Notes: a model not told the origin generated them from the sequence alone. 64,000 nucleotides of DNA from Cupriavidus numazuensis (GCF_905397435.1 NZ_CAJPVI010000020.1:62001-126000), one strand, 5' to 3'. Numbered from the stretch's first letter, positions 35,943 through 45,086 are shown. Numbers and translations are program-made.

Positions 35943-36638
35943 ATGAAAAGTCTCTGGTCCGCCTTTGTCAAACTGCTGGTGCTCGCCATGATCGGCGGCG
36001 CGCTGCTTGCCACCGTCGCCGTGCTGGTGGCCAATCGCCAGTTGCCATCGCTCGATGCACTGACCGCGTTCCGCAGCACATCCGACTACGTGCCGCTGCG
36101 CGAATTTCCGCGCGATTTGACCGACGCGGTGGTCGCCATCGAGGATGAGCGGTTCTATCTGCATGACGGCATCGACTACGTCGGTGTGATTCGTGCGGGC
36201 GTCGCCAATCTGTCCGACGAGTTGTCGCAGGGGGCGTCCACCATCACCATGCAGGTCGCGCGGAATTTCTTCCTGTCGCGCGAGAAGACGTACACCCGCA
36301 AGCTGTATGAAGTGTTGCTGTCGTACCGGATCGAACATGCCATGAGCAAGGATGAGATTCTTGAGCTCTACATGAACAAGATCTATCTCGGGCAGGGGGC
36401 GTATGGATTTGGCGATGCGGCGCGGACTTATTTTGGCAAGCCGGTTGAGCGGCTGACGCTTGCCGAATGCGCGATGCTTGCTGGGTTGCCTAAGGCGCCG
36501 TCTGCGAACAACCCAGTGGTCAATCCTCGGCGGGCGCGGCAGCGGCAGGCTTATATCCTGCATCGGATGCTGGAGTTGGGGAAGATTTCCAGGGGGGAGT
36601 ATGACGGGGCGTTGCTGGAGCCGATGAGGTTGAAGTGA
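35943..36638 (+). CDS. GT51 peptidoglycan glycosyltransferase without transpeptidase domain
   Basis: A 231-residue protein with one N-terminal membrane helix (about residues 8-30) and a GT51 domain. The motifs are IEDERFYLHDGIDYVGVIRA, GASTITMQVARNFFL, RKLYEVLLSYRIE and KIYLGQGAYGFGDAARTYFGK, all typical of class A penicillin-binding proteins, PBP1A in particular, rather than MtgA. It stops after the first domain at a point where PBP1A proteins continue into the transpeptidase. It ends about 25 nt from repeat copy B, and codon use in its last 300 nt is unlike the rest (GGG, TTG and CGG frequent). It may be a true monofunctional enzyme or a truncated PBP1A. Confidence 0.87.
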   Translation: MKSLWSAFVKLLVLAMIGGALLATVAVLVANRQLPSLDALTAFRSTSDYVPLREFPRDLTDAVVAIEDERFYLHDGIDYVGVIRAGVANLSDELSQGASTITMQVARNFFLSREKTYTRKLYEVLLSYRIEHAMSKDEILELYMNKIYLGQGAYGFGDAARTYFGKPVERLTLAECAMLAGLPKAPSANNPVVNPRRARQRQAYILHRMLELGKISRGEYDGALLEPMRLK

Positions 36639-36663
36639 GGGTTTTGTGGGCTTGTTGGGGTTG

Positions 36664-37369
36664 TCGTTCTTGGCGGGCGCCGCTGTTTCGCCGGCGTAGC
36701 CGGCGAGTCACTTTTTGTCCGAGCGACAAAAAGTAACCAAAAAGCGCGTCGTTGCCGCTGGCCATCAATTCCACGGTGGCAGTGGTTCAGACGGCTTTGG
36801 ACGCCTGCGATGGTGGTCGGCCGTTCGACCCTGCTACGCCATGTGAGTCAGAACCTGTGCCTGACGCGGCACGGCTTTTGGACGATCCCCAAGACGGACT
36901 CGGGTACAGCGTTTCAACACGGTCAGTGGTGGGACGCCTTCGGCTGCGCTGCGCGCACGTCGTCGTCTGGATGCAAGCTCATCAACGTGGCTGGCGCACG
37001 AGTCCCCGTTCCAGTTCCAGTTCCAGTTCCCGATGTCCTGCCTCTACGCGCATGCAATGCGCCCAAGGCATCGTCACCGAGGCGAGGTTAGGACTAGACC
37101 TCAACGTTCTTACTCCGAGCCGCGCGTAGCGCAGCCGTAGGCGTCCCCGTGAAGGCGTTATTAGAAGGGACCACTCCGTAATCCGGGTTCGCTCGTACGC
37201 GCTGTCCCATCCTAATCATCTACGCGGCAGGCAGTCCAGCGGTCCTCTGATGCAACAACGGCATCGAGCCTTGGATTGACGACGCAAACGCGCTTTTGCC
37301 TCCTTTTGTCGCTCGGACAAAAGGAGGTCGCCGGCTACGCCGGCGAAACAGCGGCGCCTGCCAAGCACG
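36664..37369. repeat. Dispersed repeat element, copy B, with long terminal inverted repeats
   Basis: About 706 bp between the GT51 gene and fdsD, which run toward each other. The left arm 36668-36748 and the right arm 37288-37369 are inverted copies of about 80 bp. Each carries GCCGGCGTAGCCGGC and a hairpin of the TTTTTGTCCGAGCGACAAAAA type. The core 36743-36990 aligns with copy A (offset 14,880), with 36823-36918 identical. The region after 36,990 diverges, and a fourfold CCAGTT run lies at about 37,009-37,029. No transposase gene. Confidence 0.75.
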
Positions 37370-37389
37370 ACGTCCCATCAACCTCCCAA

Positions 37390-37614
37390 TTACTCCAACA
37401 CCCCCCGATGCCTCCCCACCGCCTCCTGCACAATCTCCAGCAGCCCGGTGCCAGCATCGGCATCCACGTGACCAAGCAAAGCCCTCCGCATCCGCGGCTC
37501 CCAAAACCGCTTGATATGCCCGGCAATATCGGCCACTGCCTCGTCACGATCCGGCATAGCCTCAAAGAAGCTGCCAATCTGATTGGCCATCGTAATCAGG
37601 TTGTCGATCTTCAT
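37390..37614 (-). CDS. fdsD: Formate dehydrogenase delta subunit
   Basis: A 74-residue subunit of NAD-dependent formate dehydrogenase. It matches FdsD through NLITMANQIGSFFEAMPDRD, the segment DIAGHIKRFWEPRMR, and HVDADAGTGLLEIVQEAV. FdsD aids assembly and maturation of the complex. It is the last gene of fdsGBACD; its start overlaps the fdhD/fdsC stop by four bases. Its 3' end is about 20 nt from repeat copy B, which may end the transcript. Confidence 0.9.
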   Translation of the reverse strand: MKIDNLITMANQIGSFFEAMPDRDEAVADIAGHIKRFWEPRMRRALLGHVDADAGTGLLEIVQEAVGRHRGVLE

Positions 37615-38477
37615 ACCAGACTCGCTTCGTGTTGCAGTCGTTGGGGATGGGAATAAACCACGTGGCCACTCGCGCGGACGAAGCCGGCCAGTGTGATGTT
37701 GGCCTGCTCGGCCAGCCGCACGGCCAGCGCCGTCGGCGCTGAAACGGCAGCCAGCACTCCAGCGCCGATGGCCGCAGTCTTGAGCACCATTTCATAGCTG
37801 GCTCGGCTGGTCACCAGCACCGCGCCGGTGGCTATGTCCTCGCCGCAGCGCGCAAGCGCACCGGCGAGCTTGTCGAGCGCATTATGGCGCCCCACATCCT
37901 CGCGCACCATCGCGACATGGCCGTCGGCACGCAGCCATGCAGCAGCATGCGTGGCACCGGTCTCACGCTGCAGCGCCTGCCGCAACTGGAGTTGCACGAA
38001 CGCGGCCTGGATCACGTCGGTGTGAAAGCTCGCCACACTCTTCACCGGTGCAGGCATGCGCATCACCTGCTCCAGCGATTCCGTACCGCACAGCCCACAG
38101 CCAGTGCGGCCGGCTAGCGAACGGCGCCGCTCCTTGAGGCCCATGAAGGCTTCCGAGGCGATCTCGATACGCACGGCAATGCCATGCTCACGCGTCTCGG
38201 TCTCGATGTCATACACATCGCGCGCATTGGAGACGATGCCTTCGCTGAGGCTGAAGCCCAGCGCAAAGTCCTCCAGGTCGGCCGGCGTGGCCAGCATCAC
38301 CGCATGCGAGATGCCGTTGTATTCGAGCGCAACGGGCACCTCTTCTGCGAGTTCGTCAGGGCTCAGCGCATGTTCGCCGTGGCGCCACCGGCTCACCGCG
38401 AAGGTGCTGTGCGTGGCCGGCTCGCCTTCCATTTGCTGGGCCGGTTCGAGTTCCGGCCCGTTCAGGCAGCGCATCAT
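37611..38477 (-). CDS. fdsC: Formate dehydrogenase accessory sulfurtransferase FdhD/FdsC
   Basis: It delivers sulfur to the molybdenum cofactor before it enters FdsA. The protein is 288 residues. The essential cysteines are in RTGCGLCGTESL (about residue 122-133). LEDFALGFSLSEGIV precedes them, and the C-terminal domain shows MVREDVGRHNALDKLAG and VTSRASYEMVLKTA, all FdhD family motifs. It lies between fdsA (15 nt) and fdsD (overlap four nt). In this genus it is called FdsC. Confidence 0.94.
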   Translation of the reverse strand: MMRCLNGPELEPAQQMEGEPATHSTFAVSRWRHGEHALSPDELAEEVPVALEYNGISHAVMLATPADLEDFALGFSLSEGIVSNARDVYDIETETREHGIAVRIEIASEAFMGLKERRRSLAGRTGCGLCGTESLEQVMRMPAPVKSVASFHTDVIQAAFVQLQLRQALQRETGATHAAAWLRADGHVAMVREDVGRHNALDKLAGALARCGEDIATGAVLVTSRASYEMVLKTAAIGAGVLAAVSAPTALAVRLAEQANITLAGFVRASGHVVYSHPQRLQHEASLV

Positions 38478-38492
38478 GATGCGGTCCTCCTG

Positions 38493-41363
38493 TCAGCCTA
38501 CTGCGGCCTGGGCCGGGTCGGCGCTTGCCGCTTCGAGCAGCTGAAGCTGCTGCGCGTTGAACGCCTGATACTGCTTCTGCCACTCCGAAGGCTGCGCCAC
38601 CGGCATCACCTGCACCGCAGTCACCTTGTACTCGGGGCAGTTGGTGGCCCAGTCGGAGTTGTCGGTCGTGATCACGTTGGCGCCCGATTCCGGGAAGTGG
38701 AAGGTCGTGTAGACCACGCCCGGCTGCATGCGCTCGCTGACGATCGCGCGCAGCACGGTCTCCCCTGCCCGGCTCTGCACGCCGACCCAGTCGCCGTCCT
38801 TGATGCCGCGCTCCTCGGCATCGTGCGGATGGAGCTCGAGCCGATCCTCGTCGTGCCAGTGGACGTTCTCGGTGCGGCGCGTCTGCGCGCCCACGTTGTA
38901 CTGCGACAGGATCCGGCCCGTGGTCAGGATCAGCGGGTAGGCCCGTGTGATCTTCTCGGTGGTCGGCACGTACTTGGTGATGATGAACTTGCCCTTGCCA
39001 CGCACGAAGCGGTCGATGTGCATGGTCGGCGTGCCTTCGGGCGCGTCTTCGTTGCACGGCCACTGGATGCTGCCCAGCTCGTCGAGGCGCTTGTAGCTCA
39101 CGCCGTGGAACGTCGGCGTCAGGCGCGCGATCTCGTCCATGATCTCGGACGGGTTCTTGTAGTGCATCGGGTAGCCAAGCGCATTGGCCAGCAGGATGGT
39201 CGCTTCCCAGTCGGCGTAGCCGGCCTTGGGCGGCATCACCTTGCGCACACGAGAGATGCGGCGTTCCGCGTTGGTGAAGGTGCCATCCTTTTCGAGGAAC
39301 GACGAACCCGGCAGGAATACGTGCGCATACTTGGCGGTTTCGTTCAGGAAGATGTCCTGCACGACGATGCATTCCATCGACGACAGCGCTTCGGCCACGT
39401 GTTGCGTGTTCGGATCGGACTGGACGATGTCCTCGCCCTGGCAGTACATGCCCATGAAGCTGCCGCCGAGCGCGGCTTCGAACATGTTCGGGATGCGCAG
39501 GCCCGGCTCCGGGCTGATCTCCACGTTCCATGCCGATTCGAACAGGGCGCGCACGGTCGAGTCCGACACGTGGCGGTAGCCCGGCAGTTCATGCGGGAAC
39601 GAGCCCATGTCGCACGAGCCCTGCACGTTGTTCTGGCCGCGCAGCGGATTCACGCCCACGCCTTCGCGGCCGACGTTGCCGGTCGCCATGGCGAGGTTGG
39701 CGATGCCCATCACCGTGGTCGAGCCCTGCGCATGCTCGGTCACGCCGAGGCCGTAGTAGATCGCAGCGTTGCCGCCGGTAGCGTACAGGCGTGCAGCGCC
39801 GCGCAGCGTGTCGGCCGGCACGCCGGTCACGTCGGCCATGGCTTCGGGCGAGTTCTCGGGCTGCGAGACGAAGTCGCGCCATTGCTGGAACGCTCGGTCT
39901 TCGCAACGCTCGGCGATGAACGCGTCGGCGAGCAGGCCTTCGGTCACGATCACGTGGGCCATCGACGTCACCAGCGCGACGTTGGTGCCCGGTCGCAGTT
40001 GCAGATGGAAGTCGGCGCGGATATGCGGCGAATCGACCAGGTCGATCTTGCGCGGGTCAGCGACGATCAACTTGGCGCCGGCGCGCAGGCGCTTCTTCAT
40101 GCGCGAGGCGAACACCGGATGGCCATCGGTCGGGTTGGCACCGATCACCATGATCACGTCGGACTTCTCGACCGACTTGAAGGTCTGCGTGCCGGCCGAT
40201 TCACCGAGCGTCTGCTTCAGGCCGTAGCCGGTCGGCGAGTGGCAGACCCGGGCGCAGGTGTCGACGTTGTTGTTGCCGAACGCGGCACGCACGAGCTTCT
40301 GCACGAGGTAGCCTTCCTCGTTCGTGCAGCGCGACGAGACGATGCCGCCGATGGAGTCCTTGCCGTGCTTGGCCTGGATACGCTTGAACTCCGAAGCCGC
40401 GTAGTTGATGGCCTCTTCCCACGACACCTCGCGCCACGGATCGGTGATCTTCGCGCGGATCATCGGCTTGAGGATGCGGTCCTGGTGCGTGGCATAGCCC
40501 CAGGCAAAGCGGCCCTTCACGCACGCGTGGCCTTCGTTAGCCTTGCCGTCCTTGTACGGCACCATGCGCACGACTTCGTTGCCCTTCATCTCGGCCTTGA
40601 ACGAGCAGCCGACGCCGCAGTAGGCGCACGTAGTGACGACGCTGCGCGGCGCCTGGCCCAGCTTGATGACGGAAGTCTCGGTCAGCGTCGCGGTCGGGCA
40701 GGCCTGCACGCAGGCACCGCACGACACGCAGTCCGATTCCATGAACGACTGGCTGGTGCCCGGCGAAACGCGCGAGTCGAAGCCGCGGCCCGAGATCGTC
40801 AGCGCGAACGTGCCTTGCGTTTCCTCGCATGCGCGCACGCAGCGGTTGCAGACGATGCACTTGGACGGATCGTAGGTGAAGTAAGGATTCGACTCATCCT
40901 TCTTCATGTCGGTGTGCGTGGCGATCGGGCCGCCGTCGTTGTAGCGCACCTCGCGCAGGCCCACTTCGCCGGCCATGTCCTGCAGTTCGCAGTTGCCGTT
41001 GGTCGGGCAGGTCAGGCAGTCGAGCGGGTGGTCGGAGATGTACAGCTCCATCACACCGCGGCGCAGGTCGGCCAGCTTGTCGCTCTGCGTCTTGACCTTC
41101 ATGCCGGCTTCCACCGGCGTGGTGCACGAGGCCGGATAGCCGCGGCGCCCTTCGATCTCGACCAGGCACAGGCGGCACGAGCCGAAGGACTTCAGGCTGT
41201 CGGTCGCGCACAGCTTGGGCACGCTGACCTCCGCCTCCATCGCGGCGCGCATCACCGACGTGCCGGCCGGCACGGTGACGCTGACGCCGTCGATCTCGAG
41301 GGTGACCATCTCGGTCGATTCGCTGGCGGGGGTGCCGAAGTCAATCACATCGCGGCAATCCAT
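38493..41363 (-). CDS. fdsA: NAD-dependent formate dehydrogenase alpha subunit, molybdenum and iron-sulfur
   Basis: The catalytic subunit, 956 residues, oxidises formate to CO2. The N-terminal 2Fe-2S domain has Cys at about 52, 63, 66 and 80. A His-ligated cluster region follows (residues about 112-125, HPLDCLTCPTNGNCEL). Two 4Fe-4S motifs are CIVCNRCVRACE (169-180) and CVSCGACVQACP (212-223). The next cluster is CAYCGVGC at 246-253. The molybdenum ligand Cys is in ARVCHSPTGYG at 374, with the catalytic His at 375. The bis-MGD-binding domains and a C-terminal beta-barrel complete it. It is between fdsB and fdsC. Confidence 0.96.
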   Translation of the reverse strand: MDCRDVIDFGTPASESTEMVTLEIDGVSVTVPAGTSVMRAAMEAEVSVPKLCATDSLKSFGSCRLCLVEIEGRRGYPASCTTPVEAGMKVKTQSDKLADLRRGVMELYISDHPLDCLTCPTNGNCELQDMAGEVGLREVRYNDGGPIATHTDMKKDESNPYFTYDPSKCIVCNRCVRACEETQGTFALTISGRGFDSRVSPGTSQSFMESDCVSCGACVQACPTATLTETSVIKLGQAPRSVVTTCAYCGVGCSFKAEMKGNEVVRMVPYKDGKANEGHACVKGRFAWGYATHQDRILKPMIRAKITDPWREVSWEEAINYAASEFKRIQAKHGKDSIGGIVSSRCTNEEGYLVQKLVRAAFGNNNVDTCARVCHSPTGYGLKQTLGESAGTQTFKSVEKSDVIMVIGANPTDGHPVFASRMKKRLRAGAKLIVADPRKIDLVDSPHIRADFHLQLRPGTNVALVTSMAHVIVTEGLLADAFIAERCEDRAFQQWRDFVSQPENSPEAMADVTGVPADTLRGAARLYATGGNAAIYYGLGVTEHAQGSTTVMGIANLAMATGNVGREGVGVNPLRGQNNVQGSCDMGSFPHELPGYRHVSDSTVRALFESAWNVEISPEPGLRIPNMFEAALGGSFMGMYCQGEDIVQSDPNTQHVAEALSSMECIVVQDIFLNETAKYAHVFLPGSSFLEKDGTFTNAERRISRVRKVMPPKAGYADWEATILLANALGYPMHYKNPSEIMDEIARLTPTFHGVSYKRLDELGSIQWPCNEDAPEGTPTMHIDRFVRGKGKFIITKYVPTTEKITRAYPLILTTGRILSQYNVGAQTRRTENVHWHDEDRLELHPHDAEERGIKDGDWVGVQSRAGETVLRAIVSERMQPGVVYTTFHFPESGANVITTDNSDWATNCPEYKVTAVQVMPVAQPSEWQKQYQAFNAQQLQLLEAASADPAQAAVG

Positions 41364-41396
41364 GGTTGTCTCCCGTTGTTCTGTTCTGGCGCAGGC

Positions 41397-42962
41397 TCAG
41401 GCCGCCTTGGCTGGGTTGGAGGCGAGGCCGAAGTCCTCGGGGAATTCGTTGAGTGCGGACAGCACCGGGTACGGCGTCATGCCGCCCATGGCGCAGAGCG
41501 AGCCGTTGAGCATGGTGTCGCACAGGTCGCGCACGAGCTTCACATGCTTGACGGGCTCGTTGCCCGCGATGATCCGGTCCATGACTTCCACGCCGCGCGT
41601 GGAGCCGATCCGGCACGGCGTGCACTTGCCGCACGATTCGATCGCGCAGAACTCCATCGCGTAGCGCGCCTGCTTGGCCATGTCGACGGTTTCGTCGAAC
41701 ACGACGATGCCGCCGTGACCGACCACGCCGCCGAACGCGGCATAGGCTTCGTAGTCCATCGGCACATCGAAGCGCGATTCCGGCAGATATGCGCCCAGCG
41801 GGCCGCCGACCTGCACCGCGCGCACGGCGCGGCCGCTGCGCGTGCCGCCGCCGTAGTCGAACAGCAGTTCGCGCAGCGTCACACCGAATGCCTTTTCAAC
41901 CAGGCCGCCCTGCTTGATATTGCCCGCGAGCTGGAACGGCAGCGTGCCGCGCGAACGACCCATGCCGAAGTCGCGGTAGTGCTGCGCGCCGCGTGCAAGG
42001 ATGACCGGCACGGTCGCGAGCGAAATCACGTTGTTGATGACCGTGGGCTTGCCGAACAAACCTTCCAGCGCCGGGAGCGGCGGCTTGGCGCGCACCACGC
42101 CGCGCTTGCCTTCGAGGCTTTCGAGCAGCGCGGTTTCCTCGCCGCACACATAGGCGCCAGCGCCCTTGCGCACTTCCAGGTGGAAACGCTTGCCGCTGCC
42201 GCGGATATCGTCGCCGAGCCAGCCGGCGGCCACGGCAGTGGCAATGGCTGCATTCAGCACGGCAATCGCATGCGGGTATTCGGAACGGCAGTAGATATAG
42301 CCGGACTCCGCGCCGACCGCGAGACCGGCGATGGTCATGCCCTCGATCAGCACGAACGGGTCGTCTTCCATCACCATGCGGTCGGAGAACGTGCCCGAGT
42401 CGCCTTCGTCGGCATTGCAGACGATGTACTTGACCGCGGACTTCGCGCCGAGCACGGTCTTCCACTTGATGCCAGTCGGGAACGCCGCGCCGCCACGGCC
42501 ACGCAGGCCGGAGTCGGTCACTTCCTGCACGATTGCGGCGGGCTCCATCGACAGCGCACGCTCGAGGCCGGCATAGCCTTCATGAGCACGGTAGTCGTCG
42601 AGCGACAGCGGATCGGTGATGCCGACACGCGCGAACGTCAGGCGTTCCTGGCGCTTGAGGAAAGGGATCTCGTCGGTCAGGCCATGCGCGAGTGCATGCT
42701 CGGCACCTTGCAGCAAGCCGGCATCGAACAGTCCCGGCACATCGTCGACGCTGACCGGGCCGTAGGCCAAGCGGCCCGCCTCGGTCTGCACTTCGACCAG
42801 CGGCTCCAGCCAGAACATGCCGCGCGAACCGTTGCGCACGATGCGCACCGACTCGCCACGCGCAGCGGCTTCACGTGCAATCGCGCGCGCCACGTCGTCG
42901 GCGCCGAGTGCCAGCGCAGTGGAGTCGCGCGGGACAAAGATGGTGGTGACAGCGGCGCTCAT
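41397..42962 (-). CDS. fdsB: NAD-dependent formate dehydrogenase beta subunit, FMN and NADH binding
   Basis: A 521-residue flavoprotein that passes electrons from the FdsG 2Fe-2S and FdsA clusters to NAD+. The N-terminal thioredoxin-like 2Fe-2S-type domain is followed by the FMN/NADH site DSGLRGRGGAAFPTGIKWKT (about residue 149-168) and VCNADEGDSGTFSDR. The 4Fe-4S cysteines lie in ESCGKCTPCRIGSTRG (about 438-453) with a fourth Cys further on (NGSLCAMGG). It is homologous to complex I NuoF. Its stop is 34 nt from fdsA and it overlaps fdsG by four bases. Confidence 0.95.
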   Translation of the reverse strand: MSAAVTTIFVPRDSTALALGADDVARAIAREAAARGESVRIVRNGSRGMFWLEPLVEVQTEAGRLAYGPVSVDDVPGLFDAGLLQGAEHALAHGLTDEIPFLKRQERLTFARVGITDPLSLDDYRAHEGYAGLERALSMEPAAIVQEVTDSGLRGRGGAAFPTGIKWKTVLGAKSAVKYIVCNADEGDSGTFSDRMVMEDDPFVLIEGMTIAGLAVGAESGYIYCRSEYPHAIAVLNAAIATAVAAGWLGDDIRGSGKRFHLEVRKGAGAYVCGEETALLESLEGKRGVVRAKPPLPALEGLFGKPTVINNVISLATVPVILARGAQHYRDFGMGRSRGTLPFQLAGNIKQGGLVEKAFGVTLRELLFDYGGGTRSGRAVRAVQVGGPLGAYLPESRFDVPMDYEAYAAFGGVVGHGGIVVFDETVDMAKQARYAMEFCAIESCGKCTPCRIGSTRGVEVMDRIIAGNEPVKHVKLVRDLCDTMLNGSLCAMGGMTPYPVLSALNEFPEDFGLASNPAKAA

Positions 42963-43486
42963 GCCTGAGCCTCCTCGTTGGCGGTCTGGTCGGCGCGCAG
43001 CTTGCGCACCAGCACGTCGAAGCGCTTTGCGTCGACATAGCCGTGCAGTTGCTCGCCCATCATCACGGCCGGACCGCACGCGCACTGGCCGAGGCAGTAG
43101 ACCGGCTCCAGCGTGACAGCGCCATCGGCGGTGGTTTCATGGAAGTCGCAACCGAGTGCGCGCTTGGCGTGCTCGGCCAGCGCCTCGGCGCCGACCGACT
43201 GGCAGGCCTCGGCACGGCAGACCTGCACCACCTGGCGGCCGGCCGGCTGCTGGCGGAAATGGTGGTAGAACGTGATCACGCCATGCACCTCGGCGCGCGA
43301 CAGGTTCAGCGCCTTGGCGATGACCGGCACGGCCGTCTCGGGGATGTAGCCCTGGGTGTCCTGGATTTCGTGCAGGATGGGCAGCAAAGCGCCCGGCATA
43401 TCCTGGCGCGCCGCCACGATCGCGGCGATGGCCGCTGTGCGGGCCGCGTCGGCCGGCGCCGGAGCGGAAGTGGCGGTATCTGGCAT
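42959..43486 (-). CDS. fdsG: NAD-dependent formate dehydrogenase gamma subunit, 2Fe-2S
   Basis: A 175-residue NuoE-like subunit. The thioredoxin-fold 2Fe-2S site uses CRAEACQSVGAE (about residue 97-108) and CLGQCACGP (about 136-144). The N-terminal part has HEIQDTQGYIPE and HGVITFYHHF, as in NuoE. It starts the fds operon. The ATG at 43486 has AGGAG eight nt upstream; open frame upstream is promoter DNA. fdsR is divergent, and the 146-nt gap is rich in A and T with repeated TATAA-like boxes. Confidence 0.95.
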   Translation of the reverse strand: MPDTATSAPAPADAARTAAIAAIVAARQDMPGALLPILHEIQDTQGYIPETAVPVIAKALNLSRAEVHGVITFYHHFRQQPAGRQVVQVCRAEACQSVGAEALAEHAKRALGCDFHETTADGAVTLEPVYCLGQCACGPAVMMGEQLHGYVDAKRFDVLVRKLRADQTANEEAQA

Positions 43487-43632
43487 GGCGTCTCCTGTGG
43501 GGCCGCGCCCTCGGCAGGGCGACCGTTTATATGCTATTTTTTTCCTATTTACCGAGTATAACGACGGGTTTATGGCCGTTGGAGCGACTATAAATAACTG
43601 TTTGGACTGATTCAATAAGCTATTTTGTTCAT

Positions 43633-44730
43633 ATGATCCGCATCTCGATCTCCCCCCATCTGCAGATCCGGGACGATGACCACCCGGCTGGCGACCCGCT
43701 GGACGTGTCGCGCCTGGTAGCGTTGCTGGGCCATATCGAGGCCTCCGGCAGCATCAGCCAGTCCGCCGAGGCCGTGGCGCTGTCCTACCGCTACGCCTGG
43801 GGCATCCTGCGCGATGCCGAATCGCTGTTCGGCGGCCCGTTGATTGCCAAGACACGCGGGCGCGGCAGTGCGCTCACGCCGCTCGCGCAGCAACTCGTGT
43901 GGGCCAGCAAGCGCATCGGCGCGCGCCTGTCGCCGACGCTGGACAGCCTGGCATCGGAGCTGGAGATCGAACTGAAGAAGCTGATGGACCGCACCGACCC
44001 GACGGTGCGCCTGCACGCGAGCCATGGTTTCGCCGTGGCGGCGCTGCGCGATTTCCTCGATGAGCAGCAGGTACGGCACGACCTGAAGTACTGCGGCAGC
44101 GTCGAGGCTGTGGCCGCGCTGGCCGAAGGCGCGTGCGACATCGCGGGCTTCCATGTGCCGGTCGGCGAGTTCGAGCACGGCATGGTCCGGCACTTCACCA
44201 CGTGGCTGAAACCCGACACGCACTGCCTGATCCACCTTGCGGTACGCAGCCAGGGGCTATTCGTGCGCATGGGCAATCCGCTCGGCGTGCAGACACTCGA
44301 AGACCTGACGCGGCGTGAAGTGCGCTTCGTCAACCGCCAGGTCGGCTCCGGCACCCGGCTGCTGCTGGACCTGATCCTGGAAGCACGCGGCATCGATCCG
44401 GCCCGGATCGAGGGCTACAACAATGGCGAGTTCACCCACGCAGCGGTAGCGGCCTACATCGGCAGCGGCATGGCGGACGTGGGTTTTGGCGTAGAGACCG
44501 CCGCGCGGCGTTTCGGGCTGGAATTCGTGCCGGTGCTGAAGGAGCGCTACTTCTTCGCGATCGAAAAGAAGATGCTCGCCAGCTCCGCGCTGGCCGGCGC
44601 CGTGGGCGCGCTCACGAGCGAGACCTTCCGCCAGCGCGTCGATGCGCTGCCCGGCTACGACGGCAGCCTGACAGGCACGGTCCTGACGTTGGCGGAGGCG
44701 TTCCCCGAATACCGGGCCGGGAAACGCTGA
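43633..44730 (+). CDS. fdsR: Regulator of the formate dehydrogenase operon
   Basis: A 365-residue regulator. An N-terminal ModE/LysR-like winged helix (about residues 25-110, with SISQSAEAVALSYRYAWGIL as the recognition region) is joined to a C-terminal domain of the periplasmic-binding-protein-like class (HASHGFAVAALRDFL, then FVNRQVGSGTRLLLDLIL). This is the architecture known for FdsR, which responds to formate in Cupriavidus. It is divergent from fdsG across 146 nt, so it likely controls fdsGBACD and itself. No strong ribosome site was seen before the ATG at 43633. Confidence 0.88.
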   Translation: MIRISISPHLQIRDDDHPAGDPLDVSRLVALLGHIEASGSISQSAEAVALSYRYAWGILRDAESLFGGPLIAKTRGRGSALTPLAQQLVWASKRIGARLSPTLDSLASELEIELKKLMDRTDPTVRLHASHGFAVAALRDFLDEQQVRHDLKYCGSVEAVAALAEGACDIAGFHVPVGEFEHGMVRHFTTWLKPDTHCLIHLAVRSQGLFVRMGNPLGVQTLEDLTRREVRFVNRQVGSGTRLLLDLILEARGIDPARIEGYNNGEFTHAAVAAYIGSGMADVGFGVETAARRFGLEFVPVLKERYFFAIEKKMLASSALAGAVGALTSETFRQRVDALPGYDGSLTGTVLTLAEAFPEYRAGKR

Positions 44731-44756
44731 GCGGAATATCGGGCTCTGTCGCCGTC

Positions 44757-45086
44757 TTAGCGGATCAACAGCGAAAACCGGTCGGGATGATCGGCCCAGT
44801 CGGCATGGTCGGGCAAAGGCCCCTTGGCCTTCAGCAACGGCACCCAGTCCGGACGGCGCGCGAGTTCGGCGTTGATCGCCAGGAAATGGCGCTGGTCTTC
44901 AGGCAGGTCATGCTCGGAATAGATGGCGCCCACCGGACACAGCGGCACGCACATCGAACAGTCGATGCACTGGTCAGGGTCGATGGCAAGGAAGTTGGGC
45001 CCTTCGTGGAAACACGACATGGGGCAGACTTCCACGCAATCGGTGTGGCGGCACTGGATGCAGGCATCCGTTACGACAAAGGTCAT
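44757..45086 (-). CDS. fdxA: 7Fe ferredoxin (FdxA type)
   Basis: A 109-residue ferredoxin with one 3Fe-4S and one 4Fe-4S cluster. CIQCRHTDCVEVCPMSCF (about residues 9-26) and CIDCSMCVPLCP (about 40-51) carry the cysteines in FdxA order. The long C-terminal tail (DWVPLLKAKGPLPDHADWAD) is typical. It is convergent with fdsR with 26 nt between them. The ATG at 45086 has an unusual pyrimidine-rich upstream sequence with no clear ribosome site. A redox partner of the formate system is possible but not shown. Confidence 0.93.
   Translation of the reverse strand: MTFVVTDACIQCRHTDCVEVCPMSCFHEGPNFLAIDPDQCIDCSMCVPLCPVGAIYSEHDLPEDQRHFLAINAELARRPDWVPLLKAKGPLPDHADWADHPDRFSLLIR

Noticed and set aside
37009..37029. 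CCAGTT fourfold run in repeat copy B
   Set aside because: A short simple-sequence expansion inside the element; absent from copy A and not a feature by itself.
38184..42968. A 1,594-codon open frame on the plus strand opposite fdsC, fdsA and fdsB
   Set aside because: It is the antisense of strongly conserved fds genes, has the Arg/His/Ala-rich composition of GC-rich shadow frames and no domain.
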